DNA of 64,000 bases from the NCBI RefSeq assembly GCF_020010925.1, contig NZ_JAGJBZ010000002.1, forward strand, positions 1,054,001-1,118,000. The letters run 5' to 3'. Below, in pieces: positions 25,850-34,012 of the stretch (position 1 is the first letter of the stretch; every line of letters starts with the position of its first letter). The stretch comes from Streptomyces griseiscabiei (lineage in GTDB: Bacteria; Actinomycetota; Actinomycetes; Streptomycetales; Streptomycetaceae). The notes beneath the pieces were generated by a model, which worked only from the letters and a program-made list of their open reading frames with translations, was not told the origin of the DNA and did no database searches. The translations under genes and the position numbers were made by a program.

Positions 25850-27178
25850 ATGCAGGCAGAACCCAAGAAATCGCTGGTGGGGGAGGAGTACGAGGTCGAG
25901 GTCGGCCCCGTCGCCCACGGCGGCCACTGCATCGCGCGGACGTCCGAGGGCCAGGTCCTCTTCGTACGGCACGCGCTGCCCGGCGAGCGCGTCGTGGCGC
26001 GTGTGACCGACGGCGAGGAGGGCGCGCGCTTCCTGCGGGCGGACGCGGTGTCGGTCCTGTCGGCCTCCAAGGACCGCGTCGAGGCCCCCTGCCCCTACGC
26101 CGGCCCCGGCCGCTGCGGCGGCTGCGACTGGCAGCACGCGAAGCCGGGTGCCCAGCGCCGTTTCAAGGGCGAGGTGATCACCGAGCAGCTGGAGCGGCTC
26201 GCTGGTCTCACGCCCGAGGACGTGGGCTGGGACGGCACCGTGATGCCGGCCGAGGGCGACAAGCTGCCGGCCGGCGAGGTCCCGGCGTGGCGTACGCGGG
26301 TGCAGTACGCGGTGGACGAGTCGGGGCGCGCCGGTCTGCGCCGCCACCGCTCGCACGAGGTGGAGCCGATCGACCACTGCATGATCGCGGCGCCGGGCGT
26401 CTCGGAACTGGGCATCGAGAAGCGTGACTGGACGGGCATGGCGTCGATCGACGCGATCGCGGCGACGGGGTCGCAGGACCGTCAGGTCATCCTGGAGCCC
26501 CGGCCCGGGGCGCGGCTGCCCATCGTCGAGCTGGACAAGCCGGTGTCCGTGATGCGGGTCGAGGAGAAGGACGGGGGCGTGCACCGCGTCCATGGCCGCC
26601 CCTTCGTCCGCGAGCGCGCGGACGACCGCACGTACCGGGTCGGCAGCGGCGGCTTCTGGCAGGTCCACCCCAAGGCCGCCGAGACCCTCGTCAAGGCCGT
26701 CATGCAGGGACTGCTGCCGCGCAAGGGCGACATGGCGCTCGACCTCTACTGCGGGGTGGGGCTGTTCGCGGGCGCCCTCGCCGACCGTATCGGCGACAAG
26801 GGCGCGGTCCTCGGCATCGAGTCCGGCAAACGCGCCGTCGAGGACGCGCGGCACAACCTCGCCGGCTTCGAACGCGTCCGCATCGAACAGGGCAAGGTCG
26901 AGGCGGTGCTGCCGCGCACGGGCATCTCGGAGGTCGACCTCATCGTCCTCGACCCGCCCCGCGCCGGAGCCGGCCGCAAGACCGTCCAGCACCTGTCGTC
27001 CCTGAGCGCCCGCCGCATCGCGTACGTCGCCTGCGATCCGGCTGCGCTGGCTCGGGATCTGGGGTACTTCCGGGAGGGCGGGTATCGGGTGCGGATGCTT
27101 CGGGCGTTCGATCTGTTTCCGATGACGCATCATGTGGAGTGCGTTGCCATCCTTGAACCGGCTGCCAAGGGGTCCTGA
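25850..27178 (+). CDS. TRAM-domain SAM-dependent RNA (uracil-5-)methyltransferase
   Basis: This 442-residue member of the TrmA/RlmD (RumA) family starts with a TRAM domain (about 8-65). An iron-sulfur cysteine set follows in CPYAGPGRCGGC (about 83-94). The SAM-binding site is DLYCGVGLFAGAL (about 298-310). The Pro-rich LDPPRAGAG and catalytic-Cys YVACDPAALARDL motifs are intact. It probably methylates a uridine in rRNA or tRNA. The ATG has CTGGAG before it. The gene's 3' end is partly duplicated 2.1 kb downstream. Homologues sit beside the same permease in mycobacteria. Confidence 0.92.
   Translation: MQAEPKKSLVGEEYEVEVGPVAHGGHCIARTSEGQVLFVRHALPGERVVARVTDGEEGARFLRADAVSVLSASKDRVEAPCPYAGPGRCGGCDWQHAKPGAQRRFKGEVITEQLERLAGLTPEDVGWDGTVMPAEGDKLPAGEVPAWRTRVQYAVDESGRAGLRRHRSHEVEPIDHCMIAAPGVSELGIEKRDWTGMASIDAIAATGSQDRQVILEPRPGARLPIVELDKPVSVMRVEEKDGGVHRVHGRPFVRERADDRTYRVGSGGFWQVHPKAAETLVKAVMQGLLPRKGDMALDLYCGVGLFAGALADRIGDKGAVLGIESGKRAVEDARHNLAGFERVRIEQGKVEAVLPRTGISEVDLIVLDPPRAGAGRKTVQHLSSLSARRIAYVACDPAALARDLGYFREGGYRVRMLRAFDLFPMTHHVECVAILEPAAKGS
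27117..27139. repeat. Left copy of a 23-bp direct repeat at the methyltransferase 3' end
   Basis: This stretch encodes PMTHHVE near the methyltransferase C-terminus and recurs exactly at 29220-29242. Similarity continues weakly past the stop codon in both copies. The pair brackets the accessory islet and looks like attachment sites left by integration into the 3' end of this gene. Confidence 0.7.
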
Positions 27179-27830
27179 GCTGGGGTGTCAGGCGCCTTCG
27201 GGCAGGTCGAACCCTGTCGGTGGGGCGGGTACCCAAGGGGGCGAGGAGGGCATGCGGCGCTGGGGGCAGACCGGCTGGGTGCGGCTGGTCGGATGTCCCG
27301 GAAGAGACCAGTGAACGCGGTGACCTGCCGCGATGAGTGACTTGTGGTCGATGACCTGCGTGAATGACCTTTCGGCTGTTTCACGCTCGTGCCGCTAGAG
27401 GGGACCGGAAGTCCCAGAAGAGTTCCAGGGGACTCCCGTGCGGGCCGAGCCGACGGTCCCGGCGGCGAGGGTGACCTTGAGGGCGGTGGGCGACTTGGCC
27501 AACGGGGTCTCCGCCGCCTCCTTCGTGGCGGGGCCTCTGGATCACATCCTCCAGATGGGCGTTGTCAGGTGCCACCCGGGTCAGCGGATCCCCGCCACCC
27601 GTGATCGAGGGGGCCTCGACGATCTTCGGTACGGCGGCCGGCGCGTCGCCCACACTGTCCCGCTCCAGCCGGTCGAGCCGGGCCCGCAGCGGGGCAGTGG
27701 GCCGCGCCGAGGATGCGGGTGTACGCGCGCACGCTTGCGTGATCCGTCGGTCCGCCGATGGACGTGCCCGGACCGATACGCCGTGCCGATGGCACAGCGT
27801 ATTCGGAACCGCTTGAGCCAGGAGGGACAA
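27179..27830. other. Degenerate accessory DNA without an intact gene
   Basis: About 650 bases after the methyltransferase stop contain only frames with poor or conflicting codon use. On the minus strand, fragments such as PLRARLDRLERDSVGD and AYTRIL appear in different frames, as expected of decayed genes. I cannot assign a parent. GC is somewhat lower and more even over codon positions than in the flanks. Confidence 0.45.
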
Positions 27831-28220
27831 GAGCGCCGCACCGCAGCCTTGCCATGTGCGGGAGAAGCGCGCGCCTGTCTACTGCACGAGTCGGCCGGTG
27901 TGTTCTTGTGGGTGTCCACGAAAAGATCCTGCCCGACGGCAGTGGCTCGACGCCGAGTTGCGACCTGCTCAGCAGTGAGGCCGGATGCGTACCGGAGGTC
28001 GGCAAGTGCCTCGGTCCCGCTCGGCGTATCCCTGAGATCGGAGGTGGCGCATCCCAGGGCATCGGCGAGACGCCGTACATTGCGGGCTTGCGGCATGTGC
28101 CTGCCCTGCTCCCAGTTCATGACCACGAGGTACGTGACTCCCAGGCGGTCAGCACGTACCTGCGGAGTCGGCAGCCGGTTCTCAACCGATCTTGGAACGC
28201 GGGAATCGAACGGCCCCGCT
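27831..28220 (-). pseudogene. Remnant of an XRE-type helix-turn-helix regulator
   Basis: The minus-strand frame encodes RADRLGVTYLVVMNWEQG followed by HMPQARNVRRLADAL, a clear second half of an XRE-family DNA-binding domain. A second partial motif, LRYASGLTAEQVATRR, comes before the sequence loses similarity. No usable start codon precedes the domain, and the first helix region is not recognisable. I therefore read it as a truncated or frameshifted regulator. It is divergent from the orphan gene at 28243, which it may once have controlled. Confidence 0.5.
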
Positions 28221-28242
28221 CGCTCGACGGTGAGGAGAGTAA

Positions 28243-28701
28243 GTGCCCACTCTGATCAACGCTGTTGATGTCCGGCCGCGCGTGTACTACCGGACCATCC
28301 AGATCGGCCCCATCCTCTTCGAACAAGCACCGGCGGAGGACGACATTGTTCAGATCCCCGGAGAAGGCTGGAGCCTCACCTCCAGTGACAATGATTTCTA
28401 CCCTTTGGTGCGTTTGGAGGTGTGGGACGGGCCCGCTCCTCAGCCATCAGGCTCTTGGGAGTACGAACGGACTTTCCATTCCCCGATGGCGGATCGCCTC
28501 ACGGTGGTCGATTTGAATGGCGTCTGCTACGGCGAGATCGTGCTGCGGCCGGGGCGCTATCACCTACGGTTACTCTGCCGAGGGCGGGATCATGTTGAGG
28601 CCGCGCTGGCACTCGATCCCTTCCCTCCTGAAGGGCCGCATGAGGATCCCCTTGAGGTGTGGGTTGTCCAGCTTTGGCCTGTTGAGTTCCTGGTCGGGTG
28701 A
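28243..28701 (+). CDS. Orphan hypothetical protein (152 aa) in the accessory islet
   Basis: This 152-residue acidic protein is rich in predicted beta strands (VRPRVYYRTIQIGPILFEQ, LVRLEVWDG, GEIVLRPGRYHLRLLCRGRD). It has no signal peptide or membrane segment. I recognise no family. A GAGGAGAG ribosome site before GTG 28243 and an intact frame suggest it is expressed. Codon third positions are visibly less G/C than neighbours, consistent with acquisition. The divergent HTH remnant and downstream transposase remnant make a mobile or defence-type origin possible; an immunity-like role is only a guess. Confidence 0.65.
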   Translation: MPTLINAVDVRPRVYYRTIQIGPILFEQAPAEDDIVQIPGEGWSLTSSDNDFYPLVRLEVWDGPAPQPSGSWEYERTFHSPMADRLTVVDLNGVCYGEIVLRPGRYHLRLLCRGRDHVEAALALDPFPPEGPHEDPLEVWVVQLWPVEFLVG

Positions 28702-28777
28702 TCATCCGGCGGTACGCGCATAAGGACAGAGCCGCCTGGTTTCCGGTGCCGGCTGGCTTCAGGGGCGGGGTGGACGG

Positions 28778-29092
28778 CTCGAGGGCTACACCCACCGGCA
28801 GCTGCTGGACGCGATCCGTTACCTGATCGCGGGCGGGATCTCGTGGAGGGCGATGCCCGCGGACTTCCCCGCATCGGGCCGGGTCGACGCCTTCTTCCGG
28901 CGCTGGCGGGAGCACGGGCTGATCGCCGAGTTCCACGACCGGCTGCGCGGGAAGGTCCGTGAACGCGAGGGCTGTGAGGCCGAGCCCACGGCGGGGATCA
29001 TTGACGCGCAGTCGGTGCGGGCCGGCCCGGGACGTGGCGTGGATCATGGAGCGCGACTCGGCGTTCGGAGTGAGCGGGGCGGCTGCCTGGGG
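28778..29092 (+). pseudogene. Truncated IS5-family transposase
   Basis: The frame encodes GYTHRQLLDAIRYLIAGG, SWRAMPADFP, FFRRWREHGLIAEFHDRL and AEPTAGIIDAQSVR. This is the N-terminal DUF4096-type region and first part of the catalytic domain of an IS5-group transposase. Both ends are missing. The sequence after SVRA loses similarity and runs into a stop, so the DDE catalytic core is incomplete. No intact terminal inverted repeats were found. It marks past insertion activity in the islet. Confidence 0.8.
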
Positions 29093-29219
29093 TGAGTTGG
29101 CTGCCGCAGGCTGCTCAGCTCTGAGTAGGGCTGACGCTCTGGGCGCCTGCGCGGAGGGTCATGAGCCGATAAGGCGCCTCTGAGGTGGCATTTCACGGAC
29201 GCAGTTCAGGCTGACATGA

Positions 29220-29257
29220 TTCCGATGACGCATCATGTGGAGCCCGTGACCAAGGGC
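29220..29257. repeat. Right copy of the methyltransferase 3' end
   Basis: Positions 29220-29242 repeat 27117-27139 exactly. The copy continues in frame to a stop (ending MTHHVEPVTKGA), parallel to the intact C-terminus MTHHVECVAILEPAAKGS but lacking six residues. It is an orphan fragment with no start. It marks the right border of the accessory islet. Confidence 0.7.
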
Positions 29258-29289
29258 GCCTGAGCCGGGGGTCCGTGGGGGCGTGGTGG

Positions 29290-30420
29290 TCACCAGTTGA
29301 GGTCGGCTGCCACCGGCAGGTGGTCGCTGCTGGTCCGGGGCAGGACACGGGAGTCTTGTGGTTGTAGGCCGCGGACCAGGATGTGGTCGATGCGGGCCAC
29401 CGGGAACCGGGCCGGCCAGGTGAAGCCGAAGCCGTTGCCGGAGGCGGTCTGGACCGAGCGCAGTTGTGTGGTGATGCCGGAGAGCGCGCGGTCGTCCGTG
29501 GTGCCGTTCAGGTCGGCGAGGAGGACCACTCGTTCGTTCCGCTCGGTGGTGAGGGCCTCGGCGAGTGCCTGGGCGTTCCGGTCCCGGTCGGAGGTCCAGA
29601 AGCCCGCTCGGGGGTTCACCCGTACCGACCCCAGGTGGGCCACGTACACGGCGAGGGGGCCGTGGTCGGTGGTGACCGTGGTGCGCAGGGCCCGGTTGTA
29701 GGCCAGCTTGACGTCGGCCGGCTTGGTGTCCGCCAGGGGGCCGTAGTCCATGGCGGTGTCGACCGGCCGGGTGTCCGACAGGGGCAGCCTGCTCCACAGG
29801 CCGACCGTGCCCTGCACCGTGTGGTACGGGAATGTCCGCGCCAGCTCCTTCTCGTACGTGCTCCGGGCCCGGGGTGTCAGCTCCAGCAGGGCCAGCAGGT
29901 CGGCCCCGGAGGCGGCCAGGGCGTGTGCGGTGCCGGTCGGGTCGGGGTTCTCGGCGCCGACGTTGTGGCTGACCACGGTGAGGTCGCCGGTCCCGTGGGA
30001 GCCGTCTGCGAGCAGCCCGCCGAAGAGGTGCAGCCACATCACCACCGGCAGCAGCAGCGCGGCCGTCGCGGAGGCGGAGCGGCGGCGCAGCGCGCCGGCC
30101 AGCAGCAGGGGGATGAGCAGACCGAACCACGGCAGGAACGTCTCCACCAGGCTGCCGAGGCCGCCGAGGCCGTTCGGGATCCACGCGTGCAGGGGCAGGA
30201 GCAGGCCCAGCAGCAGTGCCGACGCGGCGAGCGGCAGGCCGCGCCTCCAGGGTTCCGGACGGGAGGTGGCGCGGAGCGCCCGGCGGATGTCCGCCCGCCA
30301 GGCCGCGGCGCCGGTGTCCGGGCGCTCGGCGCCGGTGGGGTGGCATGTCGCGGGGTGCTGGGTGTCCTGGCGTCGTGCGTCCTGGTGAGGGGTCCGGTCC
30401 GGGCGAGGTGTGCTCGTCAT
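29290..30420 (-). CDS. VanJ-like membrane endonuclease/exonuclease/phosphatase-fold protein
   Basis: This 376-residue protein has a disordered N-terminus (about 50 residues), three membrane segments (about 62-140) and an extracellular EEP domain. That domain begins DLTVVSHNVG and shows the LLELTP, VAHLGSVR, LLADLNGT and SSDHLPV metal/catalytic motifs. This is the layout of Streptomyces VanJ, a teicoplanin-resistance protein thought to act on undecaprenyl-pyrophosphate-type lipids. Function here is by analogy. It is divergent from a two-component system 88 bases away, which probably controls it. Confidence 0.85.
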   Translation of the reverse strand: MTSTPRPDRTPHQDARRQDTQHPATCHPTGAERPDTGAAAWRADIRRALRATSRPEPWRRGLPLAASALLLGLLLPLHAWIPNGLGGLGSLVETFLPWFGLLIPLLLAGALRRRSASATAALLLPVVMWLHLFGGLLADGSHGTGDLTVVSHNVGAENPDPTGTAHALAASGADLLALLELTPRARSTYEKELARTFPYHTVQGTVGLWSRLPLSDTRPVDTAMDYGPLADTKPADVKLAYNRALRTTVTTDHGPLAVYVAHLGSVRVNPRAGFWTSDRDRNAQALAEALTTERNERVVLLADLNGTTDDRALSGITTQLRSVQTASGNGFGFTWPARFPVARIDHILVRGLQPQDSRVLPRTSSDHLPVAADLNW

Positions 30421-30507
30421 GGTGGCAGTCAAGGCGGTGCGGTGTTCTCGGTACGTATGCGGTTTTCGATACGCCGCCGATACACGGCGGCTCGTAGCCT
30501 CGACGAC

Positions 30508-31248
30508 ATGCGTGTGCTGATAGTCGAGGACGAGCCCTTTCTGGCCGAAGCCGTCCGGGACGGCCTGCGCCTGGAGGCGATCGCGGCCGACATCGCGGGG
30601 GACGGCGACACCGCTCTGGAGCTGCTGCGCGTCAACACCTACGACATCGCCGTCCTCGACCGTGACATCCCCGGTCCCTCCGGCGACGAGATCGCCGAAC
30701 GGATCGTCGCGTCCGGCAGCGGTACGCCGATCCTCATGCTCACCGCGGCCGACCGCCTCGACGACAAGGCCTCCGGGTTCGAACTCGGCGCCGACGACTA
30801 CCTCACCAAACCCTTCGAACTCCGAGAACTCGCGCTCAGACTCAGGGCACTCGACCGTAGACGTGCCCATCACCGGCCGCCCGTACGGGAGATCGCGGGC
30901 CTGCGGCTGGACCCGTTCCGCCGCGAGGTCCACCGCGACGGGCGCTATGTCGCGCTGACCAGGAAGCAGTTCGCCGTGCTCGCCGTGCTCGTCGCCGCCG
31001 AGGGCGGTGTCGTCAGCGCCGAGGAACTGCTGGAGCGGGCCTGGGACGAGAACGCGGATCCCTTCACCAACGCCGTACGCATCACCGTCTCGGCCCTGCG
31101 GAAACGGCTCGGCGAACCCTGGGTCATCGCCACCGTGCCGGGGGTCGGCTACCGGATCGACGCGAGGCCGGTCGACATGCGGCCGGTCGACATGCGTCCG
31201 ATCGGCGCGCGGCCGGAGGCCGGGCATGAGGGCGGCGAACGTGGATAG
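30508..31248 (+). CDS. OmpR-type response regulator, CutR paralogue
   Basis: This 246-residue regulator begins MRVLIVEDEPFLAEAVRDGL. Asp51 in VLDRDIPGP is the phospho-acceptor. Its effector domain contains VSAEELLERAWDENADPFTN, nearly matching the same region of CutR at 10.6 kb, so the two are paralogues. After the winged helix (ends VGYRID) comes an extra tail of about 30 residues with a VDMRP repeat. A TAGCCT hexamer seven bases before the ATG suggests a leaderless mRNA. It overlaps the kinase gene by 23 bases. Confidence 0.9.
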   Translation: MRVLIVEDEPFLAEAVRDGLRLEAIAADIAGDGDTALELLRVNTYDIAVLDRDIPGPSGDEIAERIVASGSGTPILMLTAADRLDDKASGFELGADDYLTKPFELRELALRLRALDRRRAHHRPPVREIAGLRLDPFRREVHRDGRYVALTRKQFAVLAVLVAAEGGVVSAEELLERAWDENADPFTNAVRITVSALRKRLGEPWVIATVPGVGYRIDARPVDMRPVDMRPIGARPEAGHEGGERG

Positions 31249-32431
31249 GGCAGCCGGGCCGAGCGTCCGCCTCAGGCTCACCCTCAGCTATGCCGGGTTC
31301 CTCATGGTGGCGGGTGGGCTGCTGCTCGCCGCCGTGTGGGTCTTTCTGCTGCGCCATGTCCCCGAGCGGGCGACGCTCATCAACCAGGACGACGACCCCA
31401 CCCATGGTGTGTTTCCCGTCCGGTCCAGCCTCCTGGACTTCTTCGCCCCGCGGGCGGCCGGGGTGCTGGCCTTCCTGCTGGTGTTCGGCCTCGTGGGAGG
31501 GTGGATCCTCGCCGGCCGCATGCTCGCCCCGCTGAACCGGATCACCGACGCCACCCGCAGGGCGGCGGACGGATCGCTCTCCCACCGGATCAGGCTGCCG
31601 GGGCGCAGGGACGAGTTCCGCGAACTCTCCGACGCCTTCGACACCATGCTCGCCCGGCACGAGGCGCATCTCGCCGAACAGCGGAGGTTCGCGGCCAACG
31701 CCTCGCACGAGTTGCGCACCCCGCTCGCGATATCGAAGGCACTCCTCGACGTGGCGCGCTCCGATCCGGAACGCGACACCGGCGAACTCCTCGACCGCCT
31801 CCACGCCGTCAACACCCGGGCGATCGACCTCACCGAGGCGCTGCTCCTGCTCAGCCACGCCGACCGGCGCTCCTTCCCCCGGGAGACGGTCGACCTGTCG
31901 CTCCTGGCGGAAGAGGCCACCGAAACGCTCCTCCCTCTCGCGGAGAAGCGGGGCGTCACCATCGAGACCCGCGGCGAGATCACCGCCACGAGCGGATCGC
32001 AGGCGCTTCTGCTGCAGCTGACCATGAACCTCGTGCACAACGCGATCGTCCACAATCTGCCCGACCGGGGCCCCGAACAGGGTGTGGTGCGGGTGACCAC
32101 CGGCCTTCGCCCCGGGGCCGTGGTGCTCACGGTCGAGAACACCGGCGACAAGCTCACCCCCGAACTGGCCGCGACCCTCACCGAGCCGTTTCGGCGCGGC
32201 ACCGACCGTATCCACACCGACCACGCGGGTGTCGGTCTCGGCCTGGCCATCGTCAGGACCATCACCCGGGCACACGACGGAACGCTCACCCTCGCCCCGC
32301 TCCCCACCGGCGGGATGCGTATCACCGTGGAGCTTCCCGCGATACGCGTCCCGTCCGTGTCTTCCTCGGTGTCCCCGACGGTGTCTTCGTCGGTGCCTTC
32401 GTCGGCGTCCCCGTCAGCTCTCGCCGGGTGA
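31226..32431 (+). CDS. Sensor histidine kinase, CutS paralogue
   Basis: This 401-residue kinase has a membrane segment at about 17-43, a short extracellular loop of about 30 residues without cysteine, and a second segment at about 75-97. HAMP, HisKA with His161 in NASHELRTP, and HATPase (NLVHNAIVHN, GVGLGLAIV) follow. A Ser/Pro/Val low-complexity tail ends the protein. ATG 31226 is chosen for the GGAGG just upstream; GTG 31241 is possible. The loop is smaller than in CutS and lacks its two cysteines, so it senses something different. Its 3' end overlaps the convergent gene by 18 bases. Confidence 0.88.
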   Translation: MRAANVDRAAGPSVRLRLTLSYAGFLMVAGGLLLAAVWVFLLRHVPERATLINQDDDPTHGVFPVRSSLLDFFAPRAAGVLAFLLVFGLVGGWILAGRMLAPLNRITDATRRAADGSLSHRIRLPGRRDEFRELSDAFDTMLARHEAHLAEQRRFAANASHELRTPLAISKALLDVARSDPERDTGELLDRLHAVNTRAIDLTEALLLLSHADRRSFPRETVDLSLLAEEATETLLPLAEKRGVTIETRGEITATSGSQALLLQLTMNLVHNAIVHNLPDRGPEQGVVRVTTGLRPGAVVLTVENTGDKLTPELAATLTEPFRRGTDRIHTDHAGVGLGLAIVRTITRAHDGTLTLAPLPTGGMRITVELPAIRVPSVSSSVSPTVSSSVPSSASPSALAG

Positions 32432-32854
32432 GTGGCGTGAGGGCGAGGGTTCGGTGGCCTGGGTCGGGGACCCCGGGGGTGCGAGGGTCCCGGCGTCGGA
32501 CTTGGCGGGCGGTGCCGAGGGGACGGAGCTCGGGGTCTGTTCGCTGGGGGGCCGGGAGTCGGACGGCGAGGGAGTGGGGGAGTCGCTGGTCGCGGGGGGC
32601 GGGGCCAGCGGGACCGAGGGGGAGGCGGGGGCGTCGTTCCCGGCGAAGCGCAGGGGGAGGGCGACGAGGGCCACGGCCGCGCACGCCGCGGCGGCTCCGG
32701 CCGCGGCCCGGACCAGGCGGCGGCGGGCGGCCGTACGGCGGATCGTCGCGTAGCGGCCGGGGGGCGGGCCGAGACGGTCGGCGGGAGGACGCAGCAGGAC
32801 GGTGAGCGGGTCGTCGGGCTCGAAGTCCGGGCCCTCGTCAGGGCGTGTGATCAA
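32414..32854 (-). CDS. Single-pass membrane protein downstream of an ECF sigma factor
   Basis: This 146-residue protein has a cytoplasmic N-terminus (about 55 residues, basic near RRTAARRRLVR), one membrane segment (about 51-70) and a Pro/Ser-rich extracellular tail. It has no zinc anti-sigma (HxxxCxxC) motif. It starts inside the end of the sigma-factor gene (17-base overlap), the usual place for an anti-sigma factor. An anti-sigma-like role is inferred from position only. It is the last gene of a four-gene overlapping operon. Confidence 0.75.
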   Translation of the reverse strand: MITRPDEGPDFEPDDPLTVLLRPPADRLGPPPGRYATIRRTAARRRLVRAAAGAAAACAAVALVALPLRFAGNDAPASPSVPLAPPPATSDSPTPSPSDSRPPSEQTPSSVPSAPPAKSDAGTLAPPGSPTQATEPSPSRHSPGES

Positions 32855-33356
32855 GGCTTCTCCTCAGATGGGCGCGGAGCAGTTCGCGGGCCGCGTGAAG
32901 GTCGGCCTTGACGGTTCCTTCCTTGCGTCCGGTCAGTTCGGACACCTCCCGGATCGGCATGTCAGCGTAGTAGTGCAGCAGGATCGGCACGCGCAGCCGT
33001 TCCGGCAGCGACTGCACGAGCATGCGGACCGAGGGGTCGGACTGTTCCGTGTGGGTCGACCGCGGGTGGACGACCGCCTCGGTGGTGGCCCGGTGCATCG
33101 CCCTGCGCTCGCGTTCGAGCTTGCGCCAGTGGTCCCGTACGAGGTTGGCCGCGGTGACGTAGAGGAAACCGTGCGGCTCCGCCACGGACGTCCAGCGGGC
33201 CCAGAGCCGGGTGAACGCCTCCGACGCGATCTCGTGGGCCGTCTCGTCGTCGTCCACCAGCCGACGGCACCAGCCGGCGAGGCGCGGGTAGAGGACGGCG
33301 AACAGCTCGGACGCGGCCTTCTCGCGGGATCCTCGGGATCCCCGGGATCGTTTCAA
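32838..33356 (-). CDS. ECF-type RNA polymerase sigma factor
   Basis: This 172-residue sigma factor has region 2 at about 20-85 (LFAVLYPRLAGWCRRLVDDD, AFTRLWARWTS) and region 4 at about 115-165 (SLPERLRVPILLHYYADM, LTGRKEGTVKADLHAAREL). The start is read as TTG 33356, overlapping the sortase stop by four bases (TTGA). No ATG or GTG lies near the domain start. The first residues (KRSRGSRGSRE) are low complexity. It sits in an operon with a sortase and a surface protein, so it may control cell-envelope genes including its own operon. Confidence 0.87.
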   Translation of the reverse strand: MKRSRGSRGSREKAASELFAVLYPRLAGWCRRLVDDDETAHEIASEAFTRLWARWTSVAEPHGFLYVTAANLVRDHWRKLERERRAMHRATTEAVVHPRSTHTEQSDPSVRMLVQSLPERLRVPILLHYYADMPIREVSELTGRKEGTVKADLHAARELLRAHLRRSLDHTP

Positions 33357-34012
33357 CGCTCCCCGTTCCGCTCGGAGTTCTCTGAGTTCTCGGAGTTCTC
33401 TGAGTTCAGCGTGGCGAAGACGATCACGTTGTCGCGGTACTCGTCTCCCGTGCGGGGGCCGCCGCAGGTGATGAGGCGCAGCGCGGGGCGGTCCACGTTG
33501 CCGTAGACGTCGTCCACGGGGAAGTCGGCCTTGGCGACCGTCCGTACGGAGTCGACGGTGAACTCCGGTGTCGTGCCGTTCTCCAGGCGCGCCTCGATCG
33601 TCTCGCCCCGCCGCAGCCGGGCGAGACGGCGGAAGACCCCGTCTCCGTAGGAGCCGACCGTGACATGGCCCAGGATCACAGACGGGCCGGTCTGCCCCGG
33701 TGTCGGTGAGTGCTCGTACCAGCCCGCCCGGTCGTGCGCCGTCACCGGCGGCACCTCCACCGTGCCGTCCGGGGCCAGGCCCAGCCGGATGACCGGGGTG
33801 TCGACCCCGATGGCCGGGATCAGCAGCCTGACCGGGACCGAACGGCCGAGGGGGCGCCCGGCGCCGGTGGCGGACGGGGAGGCGGCGGAGGACGGGGGAG
33901 CGTCGCCCGCGGCGGGCGAGGTCGTGGCGCGGCCGGATCGTCGGCCCTCGCAGCCCACGAGCAGCGCGGCCGTCGCCGCGGTGGCGAAGGCGCGCCTGGA
34001 GAGCGGTGTCAC
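33353..34012 (-). CDS. Class F-type sortase
   Basis: This 219-residue protein has an N-terminal lipoprotein-like or signal-anchor stretch (SRRAFATAATAALLVGCEG). A Ser/Ala/Pro linker follows, then a sortase domain (about 65-210). Catalytic His lies in VILGHVTVG (near 115), Cys in LRLITCGG (near 182) and Arg in DEYRDNVIVFA. Sortases cleave sorting signals and join surface proteins to the cell wall. The GTG start overlaps the stop of the upstream LAxTG protein gene by four bases, a strong hint that this protein is its substrate. The C-terminus ends in NSE repeats. Confidence 0.88.
   Translation of the reverse strand: MTPLSRRAFATAATAALLVGCEGRRSGRATTSPAAGDAPPSSAASPSATGAGRPLGRSVPVRLLIPAIGVDTPVIRLGLAPDGTVEVPPVTAHDRAGWYEHSPTPGQTGPSVILGHVTVGSYGDGVFRRLARLRRGETIEARLENGTTPEFTVDSVRTVAKADFPVDDVYGNVDRPALRLITCGGPRTGDEYRDNVIVFATLNSENSENSENSERNGER

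Noticed and set aside
23537-27133. Very long open frame on the minus strand opposite the permease and methyltransferase genes
   Set aside because: It is the antisense shadow of two well-supported genes in high-GC DNA; its protein is low-complexity and resembles nothing.
27380-27470. tRNA-like hairpins in the islet
   Set aside because: Short complementary stretches exist, but no cloverleaf, anticodon arm or CCA-compatible acceptor stem could be built.
27438-28268. 276-codon plus-strand frame across the accessory islet
   Set aside because: Its protein is rich in Arg/Pro with no family match and it runs antisense to a recognisable HTH domain.
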